The translations under genes were made by a program, and so were the position numbers. The notes below the pieces were generated by a model. That model ran no database searches and was not told where the DNA came from. It worked only from the letters and a program-made list of their open reading frames with translations. This document shows positions 15,947-23,209 of a stretch of DNA of 64,000 nt, piece after piece. The DNA comes from CAYUVH01 sp964448135. GTDB taxonomy: Bacteria; Verrucomicrobiota; Verrucomicrobiia; Limisphaerales; UBA8199. The stretch spans positions 28,639 to 92,638 of the forward strand of contig CAYUVH010000023.1 of NCBI GenBank assembly GCA_964448135.1. Reading direction: 5' to 3'. Each line of letters begins with the position of its first letter. Position 1 is the first letter of the stretch.

Positions 15947-16792
15947 ATGCGCCTCAGCCGAGTCAAAGCCAAGCTGCGCCGGAACGAACCGGCGCTGATC
16001 ACCACGCTCCATTACACCGACACCACCCTCTACGAGATGACGAGCCTCATGGGCTTCGATGGCATCTGGATGGACATGGAGCACCATTCTTACAGCGCCG
16101 AAACGGCAGCCCGCCTCATGTGCGCCGCCCGCGTCGGCGCGTCGGACATCATCGCCCGCCCCGCGAAAGGCGAATACATGCGCATGGGCCGGCTGCTCGA
16201 GGCCGGCGCGCAGGGCATCATGTATCCGCGCTGCGAAAGCGCGGAGGAAGCGGCCGAGGTCGTGAAGTGGTCCAAGTTCGCTCCCATGGGCGAGCGCGGG
16301 CTTGACGGCGCGAACGCCGACGCACCGTATTGTCTCATGCCGATAAAGCCGTATTTGAAAATGGCCAATGAAGAGACACTCGTCATTGTTCAAATCGAAT
16401 CCCCACGCGCCCTCGACAAGGTGGAAGACATCGCCAAGGTGCCCGGCGTGGATGTCCTCATGATCGGCCCCGCCGACCTCAGCGTGCTCTCAGGTATTCC
16501 GTGCGATTTCGACAATCCCATCATGCTCGACGCGCGCAAGCGCGTCGCCCGCGCCGCGAAAGCCGCCGGCATCCAGTGGGGCATGCCCAGCGGCACTCCC
16601 GCGCACACCACGCAAATCATGGAACTCGGCGCCCGCTTCATCTGCCACGGCGCCGACATCCTCATCGTGAAGCAGGGCCTCGAACAGATTCAAAAGGACT
16701 ACACGCCGCTCGGCTTCACCTTCGACAACCGCATCGCCGCCATGACCGCCGATTTGGAGAAATCCACGACGTCGGCGTATGCGCGGAAATGA
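15947..16792 (+). CDS. HpcH/HpaI-family 2-keto-3-deoxy acid aldolase
   Basis: A 281-residue class II pyruvate aldolase. Family features are GIWMDMEHHSY (the D-x-E-H metal/substrate region), IIARPAKGEYMRM, GAQGIMYPRCESAEEA, IVQIESPRAL (metal-binding Glu) and VDVLMIGPADLSVLSG (metal-binding Asp). It resembles 2-keto-3-deoxy-glucarate or rhamnonate aldolases, which split keto-deoxy acids into pyruvate and an aldehyde. It is likely the carbon-carbon cleavage step of this pathway. The stop overlaps the following ATG (16789-16792). Substrate not determinable here. Confidence 0.88.
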   Translation: MRLSRVKAKLRRNEPALITTLHYTDTTLYEMTSLMGFDGIWMDMEHHSYSAETAARLMCAARVGASDIIARPAKGEYMRMGRLLEAGAQGIMYPRCESAEEAAEVVKWSKFAPMGERGLDGANADAPYCLMPIKPYLKMANEETLVIVQIESPRALDKVEDIAKVPGVDVLMIGPADLSVLSGIPCDFDNPIMLDARKRVARAAKAAGIQWGMPSGTPAHTTQIMELGARFICHGADILIVKQGLEQIQKDYTPLGFTFDNRIAAMTADLEKSTTSAYARK

Positions 16793-17796
16793 ATCCGCGG
16801 CCGTCCATTCTTGTCGTAGGTGTCGGTTCGATCGGCGAACGGCACCTGCGCTGCTTTCAGTCCACCGCTCGCGCGGAGTTGTCCTTCTGCGAACCGAACA
16901 CCGCGCTGCGCCAGACCATTGCCGACCGCTATAACATCAAGGATGCGTTCGAAGATTTTTCCGTCGCGCTCGAGTCCAAACCCGACGCCTCCGTCATCTG
17001 CACGCCCGCGCATCTCCACATCGAGATGTCCCTCGCCGCCGCCCGAAAGGGAATCCATGCGCTCATCGAAAAACCGCTGAGCACGTCCCTCGACGGCCTC
17101 GACGAACTAGAGCGCGAAATTTCGCAAAAGAAACTCACTGCCGCCGTCGCCTATGTTTACCGCGCGCATCCCGCGCTGGCCGCCATGCGCGAGGCCATCC
17201 GCTCCGGCCGCTTCGGTGAACCGGTGCAAATCGTGGGCACGTTCGGCCAGCATTTCCCTTTCTACCGCCCTGCCTATCGCGACACATACTACAAGAGCCG
17301 AGCCACAGGCGGCGGCGCGGTGCAAGATGCTCTCACCCACGCGATGAACGCCGCCGAATGGCTGGCGGGCCCTACGACTCAGCTCGTTGCCGACGCCGCT
17401 CACCAAGTGCTCGAAGGCGTGGAAGTCGAGGACACTGTCCACGTCCTCACCCGCCACGGTTCCATCCTTGGCTCTTTCAGCCTGAACCAGCATCAGGCGC
17501 CGAACGAAAGTTCGCTCACGGTGATCTGCAAATCCGGCACCGCCCGCTTCGAAATGCACAACAGCCGCTGGCGCTGGCAAACCGATCCCGCCGGAACCTG
17601 GCAGGATGAACCCGGCGTCAAACTGGAGCGCGACACCCTATTTACGCTTCAAGCCTCTTCTTTTCTCGACGCACTTGCCGGAAAATTCCCGCCGCTCTGC
17701 ACGCTTGCAGAAGCCGCGCAGACGCTCCGCGTGAACCTCGCCATTTTGCGCTCGATGGAAGACCGCCGCTGGCAGACGCTAACTTCCGCCACATGA
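16789..17796 (+). CDS. Gfo/Idh/MocA-family NAD(P)-dependent oxidoreductase
   Basis: A 335-residue two-domain oxidoreductase. The N-terminal Rossmann motif is ILVVGVGSIGERHLRCF, followed by ASVICTPAHLHIEMSL and the diagnostic ALIEKPLS. The C-terminal domain shows AVAYVYRAHPALAAMREAI and GGGAVQDALTHAMNAAEWL, with the likely catalytic His. Members oxidise or reduce sugars, inositols and sugar acids. The ATG at 16789 is chosen from the 4-base overlap with the aldolase; the frame extends far upstream only as a shadow of that gene. Overlaps the SDR gene at 17793-17796. Confidence 0.88.
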   Translation: MNPRPSILVVGVGSIGERHLRCFQSTARAELSFCEPNTALRQTIADRYNIKDAFEDFSVALESKPDASVICTPAHLHIEMSLAAARKGIHALIEKPLSTSLDGLDELEREISQKKLTAAVAYVYRAHPALAAMREAIRSGRFGEPVQIVGTFGQHFPFYRPAYRDTYYKSRATGGGAVQDALTHAMNAAEWLAGPTTQLVADAAHQVLEGVEVEDTVHVLTRHGSILGSFSLNQHQAPNESSLTVICKSGTARFEMHNSRWRWQTDPAGTWQDEPGVKLERDTLFTLQASSFLDALAGKFPPLCTLAEAAQTLRVNLAILRSMEDRRWQTLTSAT

Positions 17797-18590
17797 AATC
17801 CGAGCCCACGATCCAACAACTCTTCGATCTCTCCGGCCGCACCGCGCTTATCACCGGCGCCAGCGGGCACCTGGGCGGCGCGATGGCCAATGCCCTCGCC
17901 GAAGCTGGCGCGCGGGTAATTGTTGCGAGTCGCGACGCAGTCACCGGGAAGAAGGTCGTCGCCAGACTGCCTGGAGCAGAGCGGGGTAATCATGTCTCCG
18001 TCGTGATGGACCACATGAACGAATCGTCCATCAATCGCGGCTTCGCCGCCGCCATGAAACTGGCCGGCAAGCTGGACATCCTCGTCGGCAACGGCCACGA
18101 GCCACTCGGGGCCGACTGGCGCACCGTCACCGGCAAACAATTCGACCGCCAATTGCGAAATGCCACAGGCTACTTCCTCCTCGCCCGCAAAATGCACGGC
18201 AATGCCGTGGAAAAGAAAAATCCCGCCAGCATCATCCTGCTGGGTTCCATGTATGGCGCAGTCGGGTCCTATCCCGAAGCTTATGCCGGCATCGGCCCCG
18301 CGAATCCCGCCGCTTATCAAACCCTCAAAGGCGGCATTATCCAAATGGTCCGCCATCTCGCCGTGTATTGGGCCAAGGATGGGGTGCGGGTCAATTGTCT
18401 AAGCCCGGGACCATTCCCTTCCCCAGCCGCTTCATCCAACCTCGTCTCGCGGTTGAAAAAGCATTCTCCACTCGGCCGCATGGGTCAACCACATGAGTTG
18501 AAGGGCGCGCTGGTGTTTCTTGCGTCCGACGCGGCGAGTTACGTCACCGGCCAGAATCTGCTGGTGGATGGTGGCTGGACCGCCTGGTAA
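17793..18590 (+). CDS. Short-chain dehydrogenase/reductase
   Basis: A 265-residue classical-type SDR: cofactor motif LITGASGHLGGAMANALA (TGxxGxLG) and a C-terminal YVTGQNLLVDGGW. LVGNGHE stands where most SDRs have NNAG. The catalytic triad region shows ILLGSMYG (Ser) and AYQTLKGGIIQM (Tyr-x-x-x-Lys). It is the last gene of the coupled operon and presumably carries out one redox step on the same substrate series. A hairpin at 18609-18638 follows, but its A-run lies on the wrong side for a plus-strand terminator. Confidence 0.9.
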   Translation: MKSEPTIQQLFDLSGRTALITGASGHLGGAMANALAEAGARVIVASRDAVTGKKVVARLPGAERGNHVSVVMDHMNESSINRGFAAAMKLAGKLDILVGNGHEPLGADWRTVTGKQFDRQLRNATGYFLLARKMHGNAVEKKNPASIILLGSMYGAVGSYPEAYAGIGPANPAAYQTLKGGIIQMVRHLAVYWAKDGVRVNCLSPGPFPSPAASSNLVSRLKKHSPLGRMGQPHELKGALVFLASDAASYVTGQNLLVDGGWTAW

Positions 18591-18608
18591 CCGGCGTTCG
18601 TTTGCCTT

Positions 18609-18638
18609 CGGAGCGCGGCTGTCCCCAACCGCGCTCCG
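18609..18638. repeat. 10-bp stem palindrome in the gap 18591-19095
   Basis: CGGAGCGCGG pairs perfectly with CCGCGCTCCG around a 10-base loop CTGTCCCCAA, followed by eight A residues. No T-run follows on the plus strand, so intrinsic termination is not supported. The rest of the 500-base gap has no convincing gene. A 68-codon frame at 18663-18869 has no identifiable family, and weak ATTCGT/GTGCTTCGTCATT repeats lie near 18978-19015. Confidence 0.55.
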
Positions 18639-19042
18639 CAAAAAAAACGCCCCGCCGTTGCCGTGTGTGGTAGCTCCTATGAACGTGTCGGGATATATGG
18701 GACGAGCGGTTCGCTTTCGACTTCCAGCGATTGGCATGTCGGCGGCGACCGGCGCTTTAAAGTCCCTGGACCGATCTATTACGGTTCAAGTGCTGAGCCA
18801 CGAATCACGAGCAGGGCAGGGCAAATTCTGAACTGCAAAATTCGTTTTTACCAAAGAGCGTATTACTAAAATCTTCTACTGCATCACGCGTGCCAGCCGC
18901 GTATTTGCAAAAACTTTTTTCCACAAAAGACACCCCATCCCCGGAAATTCGTGTAAATACAGTGCTTCAACTTTCGATCTTCATTCGTTATCAGACATTT
19001 GTGCTTCGTCATTTCCTTCCCCCGTGTCCAAATAGTTGGCGG

Positions 19043-19070
19043 TTGTGTAGATTTGTCTCGCCGGTATAGT
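19043..19070 (+). promoter_or_regulatory. Probable sigma-70 promoter of lpxD
   Basis: TTGTGT at 19043-19048 and TATAGT at 19065-19070 with a 16-base spacer, 25 bases before the lpxD start. The -10 box is a five-of-six match to TATAAT. Confidence 0.4.
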
Positions 19071-19095
19071 GAGGCCCGCAGAGCGCACCCTGTTT

Positions 19096-20118
19096 ATGCC
19101 CTATACCGCCGCGGAAGTTGCCCAAAAAATCGGAGCCGAAGTCGTCGGCGACCCCTCCCGGGTCCTCTCCAGTTTTGCGCAGGCGGACCAAGCCAGACCA
19201 GGTGATCTCACTTTTGCGGAAAACGAGGATTTCTTCGCCCGGGCGGAACAAAGCGCCGCGTCAGCGATCATTGTTTCGGGTCCTTATACTTCCGCGAAAA
19301 AGGTGCTTCTGCGTGTTCAGAGCGCCCGGGTCGCCTTTGCCAAGGCGCTGGCGCTGTTTTTCCCCGATCCGGCTCCTCCGCCCGGCGTGCACCCCACAGC
19401 CATCGTGCCGGCCAGCGCACAGGTGGATGCCTCGGCATATATCGGGCCCTATTGCGTGTTGGGCGATCGGGTGCGCATTGGCGCGCATTGCACTTTGCAC
19501 GGGGGCAATCATGTCGGCGCCGATTCCAAGCTCGGCGAAGCCGTGGTTCTCTTCCCGAATGTCACCCTTTACGTCCGGACTCAGATCGGCAACCGGGTCC
19601 GCATTCACTCCGGAACCGTCGTCGGTTCGGATGGCTACGGTTATGTCCTCGACCAGGGGCGGCACCTCAAGGTGCCGCAGGTTGGGAATGTCATCATCCA
19701 CGACGACGTCGAAATCGGCTCGAATGTCAGCATTGACCGTGGCGCGCTGGGGCCGACGGTAATCGGCAAAGGCACGAAAATCGATAACCTGGTCCCGATC
19801 GCCCACAACGTGACCATCGGCGAGCATTGCCTGGTGATTTCGCACGTCGGCATCGCGGGAAGCACCACCCTCGGCAACTATGTTGTGCTTGCCGGGCAGG
19901 TGGGTGTCGCCGGCCATCTAAAGATCGGCAACCAAGTCACCGTCGGCGCGCAAGCCGGTGTCATGACCGACATCCCCGACGGCGAGCGCTGGCTCTGGAG
20001 CCCCGCCCAGCCCGAACGCATTGCCAAACGTCAGATCCTTGCCATGTTGCAGCTGCCCGAGCTGTTGCGGCGGATAAAGCAGCTCGAGAAAAAGCTGGAA
20101 GCGGATTCGAAGGACTGA
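19096..20118 (+). CDS. lpxD: UDP-3-O-acylglucosamine N-acyltransferase LpxD
   Basis: A 340-residue enzyme of lipid A synthesis that adds the second (N-linked) hydroxyacyl chain to UDP-3-O-acyl-glucosamine in the cytosol. The N-terminal uridine-binding domain shows ARPGDLTFAENEDFF. A long left-handed beta-helix of hexapeptide repeats follows from about residue 105. The catalytic His lies in NLVPIAHNVTIGEHC, and the C-terminal helix is LPELLRRIKQLEKKL. The ATG at 19096 is preferred over a GTG 27 bases upstream because it begins the conserved MPYTAAEVAQKIGAEVVGD. It shows the organism makes lipid A, in agreement with waaA at 59.6 kb. Confidence 0.95.
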   Translation: MPYTAAEVAQKIGAEVVGDPSRVLSSFAQADQARPGDLTFAENEDFFARAEQSAASAIIVSGPYTSAKKVLLRVQSARVAFAKALALFFPDPAPPPGVHPTAIVPASAQVDASAYIGPYCVLGDRVRIGAHCTLHGGNHVGADSKLGEAVVLFPNVTLYVRTQIGNRVRIHSGTVVGSDGYGYVLDQGRHLKVPQVGNVIIHDDVEIGSNVSIDRGALGPTVIGKGTKIDNLVPIAHNVTIGEHCLVISHVGIAGSTTLGNYVVLAGQVGVAGHLKIGNQVTVGAQAGVMTDIPDGERWLWSPAQPERIAKRQILAMLQLPELLRRIKQLEKKLEADSKD

Positions 20119-20205
20119 ACCGCCGGGCGGGGACAGCGCATTGTCACATAATCTTGCCTTTTTGGCGGCAGGAGGTAACCTCAGGCCAGAAGCATTATTG
20201 GACTT

Positions 20206-21069
20206 ATGCGCGCACAGAATCGTTCCATCTGCCGCCGCTCTTCCCTCCGCGGGAGTAACGGATTCACCCTGATTGAGTTGCTGGTCGTGATCGCCATTAT
20301 TGCGATTCTGGCGGCGATGTTGCTGCCGGCGTTGACCAAGGCCAAACTGCGCGCCCAAGGGGTGCAGTGCATGAGCAATAACCGGCAGATTTCGCTGGCG
20401 TGGCGCATGTATGTGGAGGACAGCCGGGATATTTTTCCCTGGGCGAGCAGCTGGCCGGTCACCACGTGGGACCCCTCCACCTGGTGCAACGGCAAGATGA
20501 ACACCGACCCGAACAATTCTTCGAACTGGGATCCCTCGATAGACATCATGAGAAGTCCGATCTATCCCTACACCGGCAAAAACACCGCCATCTGGCGATG
20601 CCCGGCCGATCGTTCGACGGTCGGCGGCAAGCCGCGCGTCCGCAGCATGGCCATGAACGCGTACGTGGGCGGCTTCAAAGGCGCGCCCATCACCACGGGC
20701 AACATGGGCGCGAACATCGTCTATTTGAAATATCCGGATCTTAACATCCCGGGCCCGTCAAAAATATTCCTGCTCATTGACGAACGCGAAGACGCGATCA
20801 ATTGGGGCAACTTTCTCCCGGACATGGACGGATACTCACCCCGCAATCCAAACGCCTACGCGTGGCTGGATCTGCCGGGCTTTTATCACGGCGGCGCGTG
20901 CGGTATTTCCTACACGGACGGCCACTCGGAGATCAAGAAATGGAAGGACGGCCGCACGATGCCCAAACTGGTCGAGAGCGGGAATATCTTCAACGGCTCC
21001 ACCCCCGTCCCCAGCCCGGGCAATATTGATATCGCGTACATCCAGGACGCGTCCACCCGCCCGAAGTAA
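20206..21069 (+). CDS. Prepilin-type N-terminal cleavage/methylation protein with H-X9-DG motif
   Basis: A 287-residue pseudopilin. The type III signal is SNGFTLIELLVVIAIIAILAAMLLPAL: cleavage after Gly, mature Phe, Glu at +5, then a hydrophobic helix. The soluble part is Trp/Pro-rich and contains HGGACGISYTDG, a His followed by nine residues and Asp-Gly, the H-X9-DG signature found in large paralogous families of Planctomycetes and Verrucomicrobia. These are assumed to be exported by a type II/IV-pilus-like system; individual roles are unknown. No pilus gene is adjacent (a PilT-type ATPase is at 58.4 kb). It converges with the hydroxylase gene 9 bases away. Confidence 0.9.
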   Translation: MRAQNRSICRRSSLRGSNGFTLIELLVVIAIIAILAAMLLPALTKAKLRAQGVQCMSNNRQISLAWRMYVEDSRDIFPWASSWPVTTWDPSTWCNGKMNTDPNNSSNWDPSIDIMRSPIYPYTGKNTAIWRCPADRSTVGGKPRVRSMAMNAYVGGFKGAPITTGNMGANIVYLKYPDLNIPGPSKIFLLIDEREDAINWGNFLPDMDGYSPRNPNAYAWLDLPGFYHGGACGISYTDGHSEIKKWKDGRTMPKLVESGNIFNGSTPVPSPGNIDIAYIQDASTRPK

Positions 21070-21077
21070 ACGGGGCG

Positions 21078-21698
21078 CTAGCTCGCCGCGTCGACCCTCA
21101 GCCCAGGCGGCATAACCGGACGAGTGGTGCGGGGTTGGACATCAGGCACCGACGGTCCTTGCGCCTGCTGGAAGTGAATCTTCGAGCGCAGCAGCAACGT
21201 CCCCAGGCAAAGGTCCGCCAGCGGCAGCACCACGTTGAAATTGCGGTGCATGTAGCGGTGGTGCAAAAGATGGTGGCCATTCAGCCGGAAGAAAATGCCC
21301 GAACGTTCCACGTAGCGTTTGCGCGGAAGGTGCATGCACCAGTGGATATATTCGTAAGCCCCGTAGTAAGCGGCACACGCGGGCACCGAACCAATCAGGA
21401 GCACCCAGTGGCCGGTCAGCCAGGCGACCAGCACGAAAGGAATGGACCCCACCACAATCAAGGCCGGCCCGTTCCACCAGGCCATCGGAATGGTGTGCTT
21501 GTCTTTCTCGTGGATGAGATGGTAGGTCGGATCCGCCTTGAAAATCTGATGATGCACCAGCGCGTGCGACTCGAAGGGATAGCGAAAGCTCCCCAGCGGA
21601 CGGTGCATGACGTACTTGTGCAGCACCCATTCGAAAAGGGAGCAATAGAAGACCGCGGCGACGAAGCCGGCGGCGACCCAAAACAGCGTTTGTTGCAT
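21078..21698 (-). CDS. Fatty acid hydroxylase/sterol desaturase family membrane protein
   Basis: A 206-residue integral membrane di-iron enzyme. The conserved histidine clusters are present: WVLHKYVMHRPLG, HALVHHQIF, HEKDKH, YIHWCMHLP and GHHLLHHRYMHRNFNVV. Four or so hydrophobic segments surround them. Family members hydroxylate or desaturate fatty acyl chains, sterols or carotenoids using oxygen; the short length is like bacterial carotenoid/fatty-acid hydroxylases. It is next to infA on the same strand (57 bases apart) and convergent with the pseudopilin gene. Nearby lpxD makes a lipid substrate plausible, but this is inference. Confidence 0.88.
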   Translation of the reverse strand: MQQTLFWVAAGFVAAVFYCSLFEWVLHKYVMHRPLGSFRYPFESHALVHHQIFKADPTYHLIHEKDKHTIPMAWWNGPALIVVGSIPFVLVAWLTGHWVLLIGSVPACAAYYGAYEYIHWCMHLPRKRYVERSGIFFRLNGHHLLHHRYMHRNFNVVLPLADLCLGTLLLRSKIHFQQAQGPSVPDVQPRTTRPVMPPGLRVDAAS

Positions 21699-21754
21699 TT
21701 GGTTAAAGCGAGTGACTGACGAGCATTGATGTGGCCGCGCTTTTCAAAGGTCCA

Positions 21755-21973
21755 TTACCGCAACCGGTAAGTGATGCGCGCCTTGCTCAGGTCGTAGGGC
21801 GACATTTCCAGCCGCACCCGGTCTCCGACCGTAAGCCGCACGAAATGTTTGCGCATCTTGCCCGAAAGATGAGCGAGCACCTCATGCTGGTTATCCAGTT
21901 TAACTCGAAACATGGTGCCTGGCAACACCGTGGACACTGTCCCCTCGACTTCGATTGGCTGTTCGTTGGCCAA
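21755..21973 (-). CDS. infA: Translation initiation factor IF-1
   Basis: A 72-residue S1/OB-fold protein with the canonical signature IEVEGTVSTVLPGTMFRVKL, HEVLAHLSGKMRKHFVRL, GDRVRLEMSPYDLSKARI. It binds the ribosomal A site during initiation together with IF-2 and IF-3. Full length for the family. It is not in a ribosomal-protein operon here, which is common for bacteria that carry infA elsewhere or have a second copy. Confidence 0.97.
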   Translation of the reverse strand: MANEQPIEVEGTVSTVLPGTMFRVKLDNQHEVLAHLSGKMRKHFVRLTVGDRVRLEMSPYDLSKARITYRLR

Positions 21974-22212
21974 AAGATCCTCGCGCTTTGGGGTTAGCCA
22001 CAGCTTGAGCCTGTTCGCGACGCGGCCGCCGCGGAAGAATGAACTTCCTTCTGCGAGGTCCGGAAACTGTACTGTCCGACGGTCATTTTTCTTTTATGTC
22101 GCGAACCCGTTACCCCTCCAAAACCAACCCGGGTGGTCGCACCGCGCCAACCGCGTCGAATTCCTGCGCCGATGCGGCAGGAGGAAAAGCAATCGAGCGG
22201 GGTCATAGTCCC

Positions 22213-22788
22213 ATGCAACCGGCAAAAAACAAGCATGATTTTTTGCGCGGAGCAAACCGGACAACGGGACAAAACCCGACGACCCCGGAAATCCCCCGGG
22301 AAAGGATTGAGGATTTCCCTGTGTTGTGCGGATTGGCGGTCGAAGCGATGGTTGTGGCGGTGAAAACGTCATTGGCTCTGTCGGTTTCTTATCCTTACGA
22401 GGAATTTTCGGACCACGTCAAAGCGATGAAGACGGTGCGCGAGTGGGAATACACCGCGCGCTTCGGTCATCTGGGGACGTGCCAGTCCAGCCGCGCGAAT
22501 AACGCGCGGATCGTGGAATACTTTTCGGACTCCTATGCCGACCAGCGGGAGGCGGTCTATAAGGCCGAGCTTTTTTTGCTCATCAACGACTATCTGGGCC
22601 GCAATGCGAAGGTTTTCTCCAAGAAAGGCCTGATGGACGAGGCCGAGGACGGGATGTTCTCCGTGGAGCCGGCCCTGTTGCGGGCGGTGCATTATGTTTT
22701 CACCGCGGCCATCCAGCCCGCCAGCACGCCGCCCGCCAAGGTCCTGACGCTGGCCAAGGCGATCCAGGACATCGCGCCAGCAGGCTAA
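22213..22788 (+). CDS. Conserved-looking soluble protein of unknown function
   Basis: A 191-residue mostly helical protein without signal peptide or obvious catalytic motif. The first 35 residues are basic and disordered. The core runs from VLCGLAVEAMVVAVKTSL to QDIAPAG, with features such as EWEYTARFGHLGTCQSSRANN and KAELFLLINDYLGRNAKVF. Codon use and absence of antisense competition support it as a real gene. The ATG at 22213 is chosen; the frame is open further upstream through the infA promoter region, and an AGGAGG-like site 25-30 bases upstream leaves an alternative start possible. I do not recognise the family. Confidence 0.6.
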   Translation: MQPAKNKHDFLRGANRTTGQNPTTPEIPRERIEDFPVLCGLAVEAMVVAVKTSLALSVSYPYEEFSDHVKAMKTVREWEYTARFGHLGTCQSSRANNARIVEYFSDSYADQREAVYKAELFLLINDYLGRNAKVFSKKGLMDEAEDGMFSVEPALLRAVHYVFTAAIQPASTPPAKVLTLAKAIQDIAPAG

Positions 22789-22796
22789 GCGGTTGG

Positions 22797-22820
22797 AACA
22801 TCCGCTTTCGCAAGCGGTTA
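22797..22820. repeat. Small hairpin downstream of the unknown gene
   Basis: CCGCTT-TCGC-AAGCGG lies about 15 bases after the stop. The stem is GC-rich with a tetraloop, but no T-run follows, so it may end or protect the transcript without being a classic intrinsic terminator. Confidence 0.35.
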
Positions 22821-22929
22821 GACGGTTATAAACGACCGCCATTGGTTACAACCGATTTGCCGGTCCAGCCGATCCTTGAGGTGTGTTCCAGCCCGATTGC
22901 CATCCCTATACCCACCCAGGTTACGTTTT

Positions 22930-23026
22930 ACCCGCAACACCCGCAACAACCCCTGTAAACATTGATCAGAATTGGGGTTTTTGACCCGCAACAAACCCGC
23001 AACACGAGGTGTAACCGACCCGCAAC
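22930..23026. repeat. Iterated ACCCGCAAC cluster beside tRNA-Lys
   Basis: Five copies of ACCCGCAAC occur at 22930, 22939, 22984, 22995 and 23018. Between the second and third lies a unit containing TAAACATTG (22957-22965). The reverse complement of that unit resembles the tandem units at 50049-50089 and 50124-50163, which share GTTGC, TGAAA-CC and CAATGTTTA. The remaining gap DNA between 22789 and the tRNA shows no gene. Confidence 0.65.
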
Positions 23027-23111
23027 AATTCAAACGCTGTCAGCCCTGACTGAGGCCGAGGACGGGGTTGACAATCCTGGCCGGCGTGGCATAATCCTGA
23101 CCCTGCTGGTT

Positions 23112-23186
23112 GCCTCGGTAGCTCAATGGTCGAGCAGTTGACTCTTAATCAATTGGTTCAAGGTTCAAGTCCTTGCCGGGGCACCA
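23112..23186 (+). tRNA. tRNA-Lys (anticodon CTT), CCA encoded
   Basis: A complete cloverleaf can be folded by eye: acceptor GCCTCGG with CCGGGGC (one G-T pair), D stem GCTC/GAGC, anticodon stem GTTGA/TCAAT, loop CTCTTAA giving anticodon CTT (decodes AAG), and T arm CAAGG-TTCAAGT-CCTTG. The discriminator is A, followed by a genomic CCA at 23184-23186. Confidence 0.95.
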
Positions 23187-23209
23187 TTTTCTCAAGCCGC
23201 ACCTCGGAT

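Noticed and set aside
18609..18638. Intrinsic terminator for the plus-strand operon
   Set aside because: Good stem, but it is followed by A residues, not T, on the plus strand, so it does not fit intrinsic termination.
18663..18869. A 68-codon plus-strand frame with protein-like composition
   Set aside because: No recognisable family or ribosome-binding site, short, and a competing frame is also open. A gene remnant is possible but cannot be supported.
22930..23026. Replication-origin iterons
   Set aside because: No DnaA-box cluster, rep gene, dnaA or dnaN nearby; the repeats are better described as an unassigned array.
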